The notes: generated from the sequence alone by a model not told the origin. A stretch of 64,000 bases of DNA from Timema cristinae (GCA_039000515.1 JBCFYV010002255.1:20983921-21047920); one strand, 5' to 3'. Counted from the first letter of the stretch, positions 12,253 through 60,410 are shown. Translations and numbers: made by a program.

Positions 12253-12823
12253 GGTGACCGCCTCGGTCAGCCAGAAAGCATCGATCATTTGCAGGCCACA
12301 GGGCTTAAAATACAATGTTTTAGGTCGTATACTGAAACTACTTCTCTTTTATATCTAAGTTTATACTCCCTTTCGACCTTCACCTTGAACCACACTTTGT
12401 CATTTCAATAAGAAAGAGGGGAAAAAAAACTACAAAACTTTTTATCTCAAGGTAAAGACTAAAGCTCGCTGCTACTAATTAAATATCTTAAAAATCTTCT
12501 ATTGTGAGCCTATACAAAAAATTATTATATTTGTTAGATGAAGGTAAAATCTAGAGCCCCTTTTTCATCAAACCTAGTATCTTAGCTTCACAAATATGCT
12601 TTAAGTGTCGTGGGAAAAGAGCTAATGACCCATTTTTACACATTTATCTAAAAATAAAAAGAATTACTCAAACTATAGGGTTGTTAAGGGTAAAGAACCA
12701 TTTTTGAATCTTTCAATTTCATTTTTGTTTGAACCATATTTTGAAATAACGCAACGTAGAATTAAATATAGTGTCAGAGCTTAACGTCTGCTTGGTAGTT
12801 TCTTACTGGCCGAGGCGTCGCCC
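12253..12823. mobile_element. MITE with TTAA flanks
   Basis: 571 bp. Inverted ends GGTGACCGCCTCGGTCAG and, reversed, GGGCGACGCCTCGGCCAG (13 of 18 match). TTAA on both sides suggests piggyBac-type insertion. Confidence 0.6.
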
Positions 12824-12954
12824 TTAATGTTCTTACACATTAGGAATTTTCAACATTAAATTTTTACTTCGATTTATTACCCTTAGACTTCGAATTTAAA
12901 GCATGGCTCTCAATGTTAGCGCTAGTCAAATGACTATTCACCCCCTCACACTTT

Positions 12955-13083
12955 TTTTTTTTTTTTAGCATAGCCAGTGTATTCGAATTTGATTGGAGGC
13001 AGAGTGGAAAACCAAAACACCCGGCCATGATTCCTCCAATTATTGGCAGTTCAGTCTAATGTGAGAGTAACGCCTTGAACCAG
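12955..13083 (-). mobile_element. SINE-C fragment
   Basis: Degraded: TAGCATAGCC at the left and the box B/head region (GTAACGCCTTGAACC) at the right. Runs into a single hAT-like end (CAGTGGCTCACAACC) at 13082 whose partner I cannot find. Confidence 0.5.
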
Positions 13084-13515
13084 TGGCTCACAACCTTTTT
13101 TCGCTTGTATACCCTTTAGAAGACCATTTCCATATATTATGCCCTTAATTTTATCAAAATGTTTAGTTACTACAGTAGTAATTATTTCTAATTTATTTGT
13201 TGCAACTGAAAGTCAATGTATTAATAAGGTGAAATATATTTTTACATTAAAAATGCAACACTTATAATTAAAACAATTTTAACTTATTTATTAATTTATT
13301 AATGATTATAAAAACTTATTTCTTATGTTTGAAATTGAAATAATTCTCTTAAGGTCAAATATATATAGAGAAAAAAACTGCACCACCCCTCACCATAGAT
13401 TTGATTTAATTTCATAACTTTTGACTGATATTTTGACTTACAATTATTCAATTCAATATTTTTTCCGATTACTGGCCGGACAATTTTTCCATCTCCCATC
13501 TTGAGCCATCTTATG

Positions 13516-13892
13516 CCGGATTCGCATATGAAGCTACACTATGCTTTGCTGAGCTATACTATGTTTTAAGATTGCTAACAAAGTATTTAAACGATCACGT
13601 TCACACATCATGCTATGCTGTGCTATGCTATGCCGTGCTAAGCTACGTTATGCGAGCGAAATCGTGGACCGGGAGATTTTTACATCTCACTCGCGCTACG
13701 TTTTGTGCTGCGCATGCGCACAATGGACAGACACCACAAAAGGCCATGTTGTCTTGAAGACTTCAAATACTCTACTGAACCTTCCAAAGTATAGCGTAGA
13801 ACAGCTTACTGTGTGAAATAAACGGGGGAAAAAAAAAGTTGCACAGCGCGTAACATAGCATAGCGTAGCGTAGCTTTATATGTGAATCCAGG
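13516..13892. mobile_element. MITE with GCTATG-rich subterminal arrays
   Basis: Inverted ends CGGATTCGCATATGAAGC and, reversed, TGGATTCACATATAAAGC. Both arms are rich in GCTATGCTATGC-type words. Related words recur at 14265-14360, so the full structure may be larger or composite. Confidence 0.6.
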
Positions 13893-15551
13893 AGTACGTT
13901 GCGCATGTGCATAGCGCAGCTTGGGATCCGTGTTGAACTGACGCAGTGCTGGTTTGGTGAAAACAACCAAAGAAGTGTTGAAGTTTGGTTTTTAGTTTGT
14001 TTCACGTGTATTTAAGTAATAATCTATTTAGGATTTATATTTAATAAATGTTTGTATATTAAAATGGAAGCGTTAATTGAACAAGTCAAACCGTCACCTC
14101 CTAGATTTTCTTCATCTTCTAAAACAGCTGCTAACAGCAACATCTTCTCTTCCTTCCTCAGTAGTCAGTACTACCATCTGAGCTCAAACATGATATTTTG
14201 AAGAACATCATAATTAAACTTGACTGGGGTAGACCAGAAAGAAACAACACTGAATTCGGGAAGGGGGGACCATTGCTTAACTTAGCTTAACAATGAGTGT
14301 GAAACCAAACCGACAAAGTCTTAGCACAGCACAACACAGCATAGCTAGCTTAGCAGTTTGTGTGTATCTTCCTTAAGACCATTAAACGACTATAGAGGCG
14401 CCCCCCCCCCCCCTCACAATGATGCACGTCGAGATGGTCAATTTAGCTTAACGTCGTAACTTTATTTAACATAAGGATGACACCTTAAATATTCTTCTAG
14501 TGTGTCTAAGGGTAAGCCAAAACGATAAATCTTAATATAACGTTAACGTAAGAGTAAGTAGTCCGGTGGAGAAATTTTACGTCATGCTACGTAAGGTTTA
14601 CCACACGTACTCCCACAGGCCAAAATTGTTGCAAGCATCGTCATCATTGATATATAGTACTTCATTTGATTCTTCAGAACCTACAGTTCAGGCCTCACGA
14701 TTATCAAAAACTAAAACTTAATGTGCTATTTAAACTAACCAAACCTAGCTTAACCTAACCTTCCATGCCAAAAATGATTAAATGTTAATTTAAACTAAAG
14801 ATCAAACCCGTTCTTCTATTGTCCATTCCTAGGACCGGACAAAAATTCGTCCAACTCATGACTTGATTAACGATTGGAGCTGCCTGGTTCATAAAATAGC
14901 GCTACCCAATTCACAATATTTTTTTTTGCCAGTCAGCGAAATGGATAAGCAAAGAAGCCAGTTCCCCTGATGAGAATAAATTTGTCCAATTCATAAAATT
15001 GTCAATTTCACTTTGGAGGTTTGACATAACTATGCGGATATCCTGAACGGATAGTAAGACGTGGAACACGAAATAAACAAAAGACTCCAGGAATAGATTG
15101 TGCAATGTGTTCAAGTTGATGGTTTACGGTGAGAAATGTAAGGGGGCAGAAGGTGGGAGATGGGTTTGGTTGAAAAAAAACCCACTGGAACCTACTTCAT
15201 GCGTGGGTACATAGCGTGATAAATTTAAGAAAGATGGGATGCAGCAGATGCATCGGGAAGTTTTCGTTTATCAACAAAACTGTAATGGATTGGCGTGAAC
15301 CGAGTGGATCAGTGGGATGTTTCACGGCGGTGGAGAGAGAGGAATGGGTGTAGGAGGAGAACATACAAGAAATAAGAAGAGGGAAAGAGGACCTTACTAA
15401 TGGATGTTGGCTCAATCGTGAGTGTTTAAGCGTATCTATAATAGGACTTTGGCTAGAATAAACTTTTGGAAAATACACCATTTTTTGTGGTCAACATTGA
15501 TAACATTTTACTCTATTGTTAGTGTAATTGTATAATGTTAATACTATCTAT
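13893..15551. other. Repeat-rich, no gene
   Basis: 14265-14360 repeats the CTTAGC/CAGCACAG words of the preceding MITE. A poly-C run lies at 14401-14414. The rest is AT-rich with no recognisable protein. Confidence 0.35.
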
Positions 15552-16380
15552 CAGTGGCAGCTCGTGTATAGGCACTGCGGAACTGCAGCACGCCCTATTT
15601 TCACTTGAAATTATCGATAACATTTAGTATAATGAGTCCTTTCTTCTTTAATTCTTTATTTATTTTTGTAGTACAATATATATTCCTTAAGCTTCATGTT
15701 AGTACTTCAGTAGCCATCCCCCATTTTATGAAAATGATACAAAAATCTTTGTATGAAACTGTGCGCTTCACAGTGCCAGTGACGTGGGGTTTGACTATTG
15801 TGCGCATGCGCACATAAGAGGGGGTGGGGAGGAAGATGGGACTGCCAGGTAGAAAGAGCACTGTTGCTCTCGCAGTGCCGTCTCTGGCGTGATGGTGGAA
15901 GGAAGGTTTTTTTTTTACTCAGCGTGTGTTGTGCTTAAAAACCATGTACCATATTCTTGAATGTGATAAAGTGAAAAAAAGTGTATCATTAGATTATTAT
16001 TTTGCTTCCAGCTATTATATTTGATTCGTTTTTTTTCGGTTCTTTTATTTAATAGAAAGAATAAATGCACTTTCAGTACTTTCAATGAAGAAAAATTTCC
16101 TCAATTGTCATCCAGAGATCAAGAAGAAAATTATTGAACTTTTTGGGCAAATTAAAACAAGAAAAATGGATTTCATTTTTAAATGAATAGATCAAGTTTG
16201 AATTGTAACAATTTAAGTTAAAGTAACTAAAAAAATTTTTTTTTTGCTAAGATTTTAACGATTTCTAGAATAAATTTTCTTTTTATACATTTTTTTTTTT
16301 CCTTTTACACAATTTTAAAATAAAGGCTAAAATTTTTCTGGATCAGCACTCTCACTAATTTTAGCTACGAGCCGCCACTG
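15552..16380. mobile_element. Non-autonomous hAT element
   Basis: 829 bp. Ends CAGTGGCAGCTCGT and, reversed, CAGTGGCGGCTCGT. Flanking 8-mers CTATCTAT (15544-15551) and TTATCTAT (16381-16388) match at 7 of 8. No transposase reading frame. Confidence 0.82.
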
Positions 16381-16752
16381 TTATCTATCAAAAGTGACAG
16401 TTATAGATCACAGACTTGACGTATGGACTCGTGAAAGTAGATATAATAGGTTGTTTTAGCTTCACCTGGGCCTTATTTCAAATAATTATTGACTAATTAT
16501 GGCATATTTTCAACGTGTTATTTCATTGGTTTGAGGTTATGTAAGTATTACTATTATTTTATTTTAAAATGAAATATAAGATTGTAAGAAAAATTAAATA
16601 GTTTACCTAATAAAGTATTTATGTTTATAATCTACACTTTATTTACTTTGTTTATTTAGTAATCGTAAAATCGTGTCTTTTTTTTCATTTAATGGATCCA
16701 AATCTCAGCCAGTATTGATTAAACATTGAGGATGTGTCTAACTGTAACTTAA

Positions 16753-17147
16753 GGTGGGAGCTTAGGGAAACCGAACTGAGGGCAGCATTTTTATATATTT
16801 GAGGTCAACATTTTTTTTTATTTGGTCAAAGGAAATCAAAATAATTCTCCAGTAGAAACATAGAGTTTTAATTTCCTTTATATGGTGATATCAAAAGTTG
16901 TTGAATATCTTACAAGGGTGTACTGGAATTTGATGAAAACTTGTTCAACGCATTAAAAAAGTTGTCATCTAATACTGCTATGCTCTTGATCGTATTCCAA
17001 AACTGCTGATATCATCGCGTGAAGAAAATTAAACTTTATTGGTTCTACTAGAGCAATATTTTTTTATTTTTTTTTCGCGAAAAATATGTTTTGCTATAAT
17101 GAGTGCAAAAACACAGATCTTTAACTCATGTTTCTTAGATCAGCACC
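16753..17147. mobile_element. Palindromic TTAA MITE, copy 1
   Basis: 395 bp between TTAA at 16749-16752 and 17148-17151. Begins GGTGGGAG and ends CAGCACC. The two halves are roughly inverted copies, centred on the TTGTCATC region, with the words TTTTAATTTCCTTxxxATGGT and AAGAAAATTAAACTTTAT. Confidence 0.75.
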
Positions 17148-17376
17148 TTAAGAAAAAAATCAGCGGTATTTGTCGGTAGCTAGGAAGGAAAGTAATGTTT
17201 GGAGGAAAATATAATCACCAATTCACCTGGCTATAAGAATTATAGTCCCGAGTTCCTGACTCAGAGGTTTCATTACGCCAGTATAACACGCTGGCACTGA
17301 TCTAACTTCACCTTACATATACCATTATTACGGTTCAAATGCGAGTAAATACTCAAGAGAAGTGGTCGCCTACCAC

Positions 17377-17380
<4 letters not shown>

Positions 17381-17436
<56 letters not shown>

Positions 17437-17720
17437 GCATCACGTCTTACTACCCGTTCGGGTTATACGTACTTACGCTAATGTGTAATGGTAGGATGAT
17501 TGTGAGATGAAATGGAGGACCTACAGTTTAACGTGGAATCCGAACCACGGTGGAGGCCTGTCACTCCACACATTCACAAGTTGTGATTAATACCCGTCTT
17601 GTCAGAGGTGAAGGAAGGGTTTGACAATCAGATAAATCTGTGTCGGGATCGAGGATTGAACCCCGGACCCCCCAATACAGAAGTCCGACACCTTTCCCCT
17701 AGACCACCAGGTCACCTATT
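17381..17720 (-). mobile_element. SINE-A copy with target-site duplication
   Basis: Full length. Flanked by the perfect 11-bp repeat CTACCACTATT (17370-17380 and 17721-17731), as expected for target-primed reverse transcription. Confidence 0.9.
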
Positions 17721-17815
17721 CTACCACTATTGATTTGATTTTAACATTTTATTTAATTTTTGTTTTAAAATTAAGATACTAGGATTTTCTTTAATAACAT
17801 TTATTAATTAATTAA

Positions 17816-18052
17816 TTTATTTGCACCGTGTCTTATTACCTGTTCAGGTTATCCGCATATTTACTAATTACCATAATGAGTTAAGGATGTAGAAGGTTAA
17901 ATTTAGAGGACATGTCTTCCAGTATTTACGTAGAGTTAGGGAAAACCACCCTTTGCACACCCAACTGGGATTCAAATTCCGATCACCCCGTCATATGCAG
18001 TCTAGTTTATTGTAAGAGTGACGCCCTAGGCCATGCGGCTACTGAAGTGGGT
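17816..18052 (-). mobile_element. SINE-C copy
   Basis: Tail GCACCGTGTCTTATTACCTG at the left; head with CTACTGAAGTGGGTTCG at the right. Confidence 0.75.
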
Positions 18053-18714
18053 TCGTAGATAACAGGTCATGATTATAGAACAAATATTGTCGGGGAATCT
18101 TTCGCTCTATTTTAATTTCTATCCATACAACTTTAGAACATTTATTTAAGTGTTACTTCCACAATCTCTAAAACTGTAATAGCATTGTGGTCACGTAGAC
18201 AAAGGCGTCAGTCCCTTCTTGCCTGATTTTTATTTTAGCGGAGAGAGTGAAGTTTCAACCTAAAGTAGTTTCCACCTTTTCCCTCCCCACTAATGGTGCT
18301 ACATATCCTCTAGATTCTACCTCTTCCATCTTTAACCCCGGTACCCGGATGGTACCATAAAAGTGCGGTAAACAAATAACAACAATATAAGCTTTAATTC
18401 AAGTAAAGATGAAAATTTACACAAACACTTTTTTTCAGACGAAATTCTGCTGGAGTATTTTTTTGAAAATATGAAAAAACTGATACTCAGACAAAGATCA
18501 GAACCTTGACCATCAAGCTTTACGTTCCGACCACTCTACAAACTGATATATCAAATGAAACAATGAAAATGTTGAGGAAGGCTCCCAAAAATGTTGGTTT
18601 TTACAACAAATCAACGGCTAATTTCAGAAAACACTGTAATTTTCTTACAAAATTTAAATATTCGAAATAATTCAAAAGTGGTTGGCATATCCTTAAAAAA
18701 AACCAATTACATAT

Positions 18715-18960
18715 TTGCTAAAGGCAGACGGGCCGGAACGGATAGGGACGATATATATCCGCGACAGATACTTTGCCGACAGTGGAAGAAGGCCCACTTC
18801 TTCCCTTTTATAATATCTCCTGACACGTCTACGTCACGGCTGACCAATGACAAGTCGTCTTCGTGGTCACGTGACCGACCGGCCAGTCGGATTGGGGAAA
18901 CTATTTTGGACCCGGTGAAAAAGCTGCAATGGTCCACCAGGGGTCGAGAATTCTCTCTCT
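18715..18960. promoter_or_regulatory. CpG-rich, promoter-like patch
   Basis: About 245 bp of raised GC/CpG in an AT-rich background. Contains CACGTGAC (E-box core), two ATTGG/CCAAT words and a TTTTATAATA word, and is followed by pyrimidine-rich sequence. No protein is recognisable in either strand. Confidence 0.35.
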
Positions 18961-19022
18961 CTTTTTCTTTCTCGTTGAAATTAGATATCCGATTATTTTT
19001 TTTAAGAGAGAAAGAAAGGTAA

Positions 19023-20049
19023 GGGGAAACAAAAAAACATTTTACGTATAGCTGTTTTTATTTAGACAATAAGATGTAGGAAATCTCTAAAACAGCTCTC
19101 AAGCTGACGTTCGCAAAAAAAAAAAAAATTATATATATATATATATATATAAACTGAAATAGTTTAATTCTGTTTATGGCGTCCCGAAATATTATATGGT
19201 TTTTTATATACTTATTTTATAATTTGATTAGAGTTATTTTAAAAAGTTTCGTTTAATGAAACACCACAGTGAGAACCGATAGGTTTAGGAGAAATACTTA
19301 TTTTGAAAGTTTACTTTGCCTTGATATACAATACTAATACTTGCTTTTTATTAATACTATCACTTTAAGCTATAATAGATTCTCAATTATCCGGTTGGAT
19401 GAAAAGATAAACGTTAAACCAGGATAGTCATATTTATAAGCAAATGGAATTTACCAACGCATCCCAAATTAACATCTCATTATTAAAACAAATTCATTTA
19501 TATGAAGAAAAAATTCGTGATATTTGTCAAGACTCCAAGGCAAACAAATATCATATGGGACACCTCGATTTTCTCGGAATAGTTCATACATAGTCGAAAC
19601 ATTAAAATGAACAAAAATAATCCCAGATGCACACATTAATACATTCTCCATCAATAAGTATAACATTCTAATCGTCCTAAATTAATATCTATATTTAAAA
19701 TAAAATATATATGTATTGATTTAGAACAACACAGAGAAAATGTGTGCTAGCTACTTATTTTTCAGTACTCAACGCATCCCGTGTCAAATAAATCCAAGGT
19801 GTGGGCACACTTCCTGTCGAAGATGACAAACTGGCATCCTTGTTTCCTTTCACTTAACACTTTCTAGGGGACGAGTAGGAACACACATTCAAGAGGTTAA
19901 TTCATTATTGCGGACACGATTAAAATAAAACACACACACACACATACGTTTGGTTTACGGAGTTAAAACAAAACAAAGGGAGAGGGGGCATTCTTTTAAA
20001 ATCTGTGGGATTTTTTTTTTTAATGAGAAGATATAAACAATAGAAATAA
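19023..20049. other. Intron 1 side of the thioredoxin-like gene
   Basis: AT-rich. (AT)n at 19130-19150 and (CA)n at 19930-19945. No exon recognised. Confidence 0.4.
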
Positions 20050-20057
20050 TCACTTAC

Positions 20058-20349
20058 ACCAAAACACAGCCACAAAATCCTTCTCGTTTAAAACTTTTTC
20101 CAACTGTTTCGAGGTGACTTCTTCGATCACCGATTCGACCTCTTTCCCACCCGCCGCCCCACCCCCGGACGCTGGAGGCTGTTTTTTCGCCGCGGAAACG
20201 CCGCCGCCGCCACATAACAACAGAAGCAACAATAGGAACAAAAACGGCGAACGCACCGTCGAGAACGATACGGATAAGAAGGAGAAAAACGATTTGGTGT
20301 GACTACTAGAGTTCGAACCCGGGAGTTTTGGCCACTGTGCCGCCGCCAT
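20058..20349 (-). CDS. Thioredoxin/PDI-like secretory protein, first coding exon
   Basis: Starts at an ATG in strong context (GGCCATGGCG). Encodes a polar N-terminus, a hydrophobic segment at residues 36-49 (FLFLLLLLLLC core) that can serve as signal peptide or anchor, a Gly/Ala/Pro-rich linker, then EEVTSKQLEKVLNEKDFVAV and FW. The last part resembles the beta1-alpha1-beta2 start of a thioredoxin-fold domain (xFVAVFWY, just before a CxxC-type site). The donor GTAAGT leaves one base (T), so the next residue can be Tyr or Cys. Downstream exons should lie at lower coordinates; I found none in 1-20 kb, so intron 1 is very long or the exons are too short to see. An in-frame ATG at 20421 exists but adds a Cys/Val and Gly-rich low-complexity leader and is less likely. 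Exact family not assigned. Confidence 0.72.
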
Positions 20350-20620
20350 GGCCCTTCTCCCTCCTCCACACCCGCCGCCTCCAGAGACGCCCTCAACGCA
20401 CGCACACGCACACACACACACACGCGCGCGGCACGACTAGTTCTTCCACACGACTCTCGGCGAAGTGTGTGTGTGTGAGAGGAAACGAAAGAGACGTCGT
20501 CCCTCTCACACCCCGCCTCACATGTCCTGGCGGTGTACCCACAAGCGAGGTGGGGGTTCGTGCGACGCCCGCTAGATCGCTCCACTGTGCCTCACTAGCG
20601 CTCGATCAAGGGGTCAGTCA
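20350..20620 (-). promoter_or_regulatory. GC-rich, CpG-dense promoter region of the thioredoxin-like gene
   Basis: Sharp rise in GC and CpG against a very AT-rich background, with (CA)n and (TG)n runs at 20400-20480. It extends into the first coding exon. No TATA box seen. A Harbinger-type MITE begins 40 bp further upstream. Confidence 0.55.
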
Positions 20621-20657
20621 TTAGAACTATACACGGCGAAAAAATTATTAGGTCTAA

Positions 20658-21268
20658 GGCCTCATTTATACGCATGCGTTTCGTATCGTCCGGTTGTCGA
20701 CGATAGTAATTTATCTTCCGTTTTTTATGTATATTTATGCACTGTGGTCGTATCGTCAGTTGCTGTAAAGAATTCCAGTAATGCCACCTCAGCCATGCGT
20801 TTGTTGATCCCCGAGGGATCCAGTTGTGTTGAATATATCTTCAATAAACAGTCATGTGTTTAGTTTGTCAATTTTGAAATTTACCACACAGTTAACATTA
20901 TAAATATATGACACTTTACCTCAATAAACAAACCTAACCTCAAAACACGTGGTGACTACAGAGTGAATAAACTTCCTGTGGTGATTATGACGTAGAACAT
21001 GATACCACAGGGGGAACACAGGTTGGCAAACCTGTCACCATCGTCCGTTTGTATAAATGCGTCTATATACCGTAATGGTCCCAAGAATCATCCAACGATA
21101 CATTATTGTTGCGTTCTCTAGGGTACGGCGGTAAGCCTTTCAGATCGCAACGACAACATTATCGGATGATATTCCATAGATGGACCTATTGTATTCATTT
21201 CGTTATAGATCGGACGATAGATTATCGTTGACAGCTGAACGATACGAAACGCATGTATGAATGAGACC
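20658..21268. mobile_element. PIF/Harbinger-type MITE next to a promoter
   Basis: 611 bp with inverted ends of about 60 bp: left GGCCTCATTTATACGCATGC, right (reverse complement) GGTCTCATTCATACATGCG, both followed by TTTCGTATCGT. Flanked by the 3-bp duplication TAA, the TWA target typical of PIF/Harbinger. No coding sequence. Confidence 0.8.
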
Positions 21269-21595
21269 TAAGACGGCCGCCTTGAGTCCGCGAGAAAATG
21301 TCAATCGCTGTCAGGTCACGTGATTTAAGATACAATGGTCTGTGTAGTTTTCTGGAACTACTTCTCAATCAGGCCTAGGCTTATACTCTCTATTTCCCTT
21401 ATTAGAATAATACTTATAGTATATTGTTTTTTGCTTCAAGCATTCTAATTCATAATTAAAATATTTTCACCAACTCTATGTCTATCTTAATAATTTTTAA
21501 GATCTCTATATATTGTTCAAACTTATTCAAATTATAATGCTTATACTTATATATTTAATTATGATACTTTTAAATAAATATCAACAACGTTACTC

Positions 21596-21713
21596 TCCAC
21601 CGTGGTTCGGATTCCACGTTAAACTGTAGGTCCTTCATTTCATCTCACAATCATCCTACCATTACACATTAGCGTAAGTGCGTATAGCCCTAACGGGTAG
21701 TAAGACGTGGTGC

Positions 21714-21741
<28 letters not shown>
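21596..21741 (+). mobile_element. SINE-A, 5'-truncated, with target-site duplication
   Basis: Only the 3' half remains, followed by (AAT)n. Flanked by the perfect 13-bp repeat AACAACGTTACTC (21583-21595, 21742-21754), showing insertion of an already truncated copy. Confidence 0.88.
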
Positions 21742-21746
<5 letters not shown>

Positions 21747-22039
21747 CGTTACTCCAAGTCTTTTCAATGCTAAAAATAGAAATAATACCCTTAGGTTTTT
21801 TTGTTTTTTGATATAACTTCAGTTTGGGTACATATTTATATATTTAATTTTCCTTGAGGGCAACCGTCATTATATTATTCCCGCAACTGATGTGAGTTGC
21901 GTGCTCTGGATTTTGAAGGTCAATCTAAGATATTCAAAAAACAAGAACTCCAGCCGCTCCCTCCTATTGCCTTTTTTAATTTTGTGATTTGGACCTCTTA
22001 TTATGTTATGATGTTGCTAAGGACGGTTCAAAAAGAAAA

Positions 22040-22205
22040 ACCACATATGTGAGCACATGGGTTAAGGAGTCAGTCTCATATTGCCAAATTTGCTAGTCAT
22101 TAGAAGGTTGGGGTTTGAATTCTGGCTGAGTGTATTATGGTTTTTTCCTACATAGTCTCCCACTCCTCCTCCACCAAAAATACGGGTACATTTATCTTAC
22201 ATTCT
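22040..22205 (+). mobile_element. SINE-C-like copy, 3' end missing
   Basis: Head ATGGGTTAAGGAGTCAGTCTC, box B GGGTTTGAATTC; body interrupted by the next SINE-A. Confidence 0.6.
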
Positions 22206-22217
22206 ACTTACCTTAAA

Positions 22218-22511
22218 AGGTGACCTGGCGGTCTAGGGGTAAAGTGTCAGACTTCTGTGCTGGCGGCCGGGGTTCAATCCTCGGTCCCGGCACAGATTTA
22301 TCTGATTACCAAACCCTTCCTTCACCTCTGACAAGACATCTTGTGAATGTGGGGAATGCCAGGCCTCCACCGTGGTTCGGATTCCACGTTAAACTGTAGG
22401 TCCTCCATTTCATCTCACAATCACCCTACCATTACACATTAGCGTAAGTGCGTATAACCCGAACGAGTAGTAAGACACGGTGATAATAATAATAATAATA
22501 ATAATATTAAT
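22218..22511 (+). mobile_element. SINE-A, full length, perfect target-site duplication
   Basis: Box A GGCGGTCTAGGGGTAAAGTG, box B GGTTCAATCC, shared tail, (AAT)n. Flanked by the perfect 12-bp repeat ACTTACCTTAAA (22206-22217, 22512-22523). Best reference copy of the family in this window. Confidence 0.93.
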
Positions 22512-22731
22512 ACTTACCTTAAAGATAAATTTTCCCTGATTTTTGTAGGAAGTCCATTCTTTAAGACCTTTTATGCCACCAACATACTACTATACAGTAG
22601 GATTATGTCAATAAATAAGACCTTCTAGAACGAACCTCTTATCAAAATGATGGTAGAAGTAGAGGAAGACGTGAATCACGAGTGGGAAATATTATTAAGT
22701 ATAAAAAGTGTGCTAAACGTATTCGGTACAA

Positions 22732-22737
22732 TTTATT
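22732..22737 (-). terminator. Candidate Kmo-1 poly(A) signal AATAAA
   Basis: AATAAA on the minus strand about 100 nt past the Kmo-1 stop codon. It is the first canonical signal downstream. AT-rich context makes chance occurrence possible. Confidence 0.45.
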
Positions 22738-22839
22738 TAAAATTTAAATTATAATCAAAGATGTTAAAGATCTAATCGTGCATTTTTTTTTTTTCTTCTT
22801 CTTCAAATGTTTGAGATATAAATCTGTAGATGAATAAAG

Positions 22840-58713
<35,874 letters not shown>

Positions 58714-59496
58714 TTTTCTTCTTCTTCTGATCTTACAAAGACACACTATCCGCTCAACAACTTCGAGAAGACTGAGGCTAACAACCCCTCCTTCCCTTTC
58801 AAATGCCACTCACTACAACCCCTCTCTCCCCTACCCCCCCTCAAAAGCACACTCGCTGATTATGTAAGAACTGTTTACTTTATTCTTTCGTCTCTACAAC
58901 ATTACGTAACGAATTAATGAATGACATAAAATATAATAAACATGAAGCTCGTAATCCCTTACAATTTTATACTTTTTCATTAAAATTTCTTAAAAAGAAC
59001 CGTAACCTTATTTTACGATTAATATTTCACTATAACTACAACTATATCATACGATTAAAATTTCACTATAACTACCATAACTCTAAACTTAAAGTTTAAA
59101 ATTTTATTATAATTTGCATAACTCTATACATTTTCTATTACAAGTTGATACTAGCTATCTAAACACTTTATTTTTTTAAATCAAAAGTTCACTATTACTA
59201 CAAAACCCCTTAAGTATTTTTCCAATAAAATAACTAAATAATAACTATCATAGCTCTATGTTTTTCCCATTAAAAATTAACTATAGATATTGTCACTCTA
59301 TATTTATTTATTTTTCAATTAAAATCAGTATAACTACCAAAATTATATACTTTTCCCATCAAAAGCTCATTATAGCTACGTTAACTTTGTACTTTAAATG
59401 AACTTATGTCAACTGTTCTCTTCCCACAGCATTTTGCCGACAAAACCATAAACCCCAAATTCGACGTCAAAAAAGCATGTTTGTTCTAACTAATGA

Positions 59497-59738
59497 GTTT
59501 ATTAGAAATGCGCTTGTCGTGTTGGGCTCGACTGCTGAGGACGGGGAGATCAAGGTTTGAATCTCGGTCGGGTGAACTGGGGTGGTTTTTCATAAATGGT
59601 TTTCCACTCTCCTTCCACGCAAATGCGGGTTCATTTCCTCTAATTCAACCTTCCCAATTCCTAATCCATTAGCGTAATTAGTACTTAAAGCGTATAACAC
59701 AAACGCGTAGTAAGACGCGGTGCTAAATATTATATTTA
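59497..59738 (+). mobile_element. SINE-B copy (intergenic)
   Basis: Head degraded (ATGCGCTTGTCGTGTTGGGC), box B GGTTTGAATCTCGG, tail ACACAAACGCGTAGTAAGAC. Confidence 0.8.
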
Positions 59739-60052
59739 TATATTATTAGAAATTAATATGATAACTCTTTCTAATTTATATCTGTTATATTATAGTATCT
59801 CTCTTTGTTACTCATTCTTTCTTTATGGATTGTTTAATCTAAAAAAATAACACAGAAAAAACAGGCCACGTGCACGCCCATCAAGGTCAATTTGGAGGAA
59901 GAAAGGAATGTGGGTCATAGGCTATTGGCTTAATTTACCCACATACTAATTAATACTTGCCTCCATCGTCTTGATAATTTTTTTTCCTACATGAAGCTTC
60001 AATAACGAAAGCTAGCTCATGCTGTCATTTTAAAATACATTAGTAGCCAAGG

Positions 60053-60358
60053 GTGACCTGGTGGTCTAGGGGTAAGGTGTCAGACTTCTGTTCTGGTGGC
60101 CGGGGTTCAATCCTCGGTCCCGGCACAGATTTATCTGATTGCCAAACCCTTCCTTCACCTCTGACAAGACATCTTGTGAATGTGGGGAGTGCCAGGCCTC
60201 CACCGTGGTTCGGATTCCACGTTAAACTGTAGGTCCTTCATTTCATCTCACAATCACCCTACCATTACACATTAGCGTAAGTGCGTATAACCCGAACGGG
60301 TAGTAAGACGCGGAGCTAATAATAATAATACGCGGTGCTATTAATAATAATAATAATG

Positions 60359-60410
<52 letters not shown>

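Noticed and set aside
15197..15481. 94-codon minus ORF as a gene
   Set aside because: No recognisable domain, no splice or promoter context, short enough to occur by chance.
20127..20585. 152-codon minus ORF with Arg/Cys-rich content
   Set aside because: Alternative frame over the thioredoxin-like first exon and its GC-rich leader.
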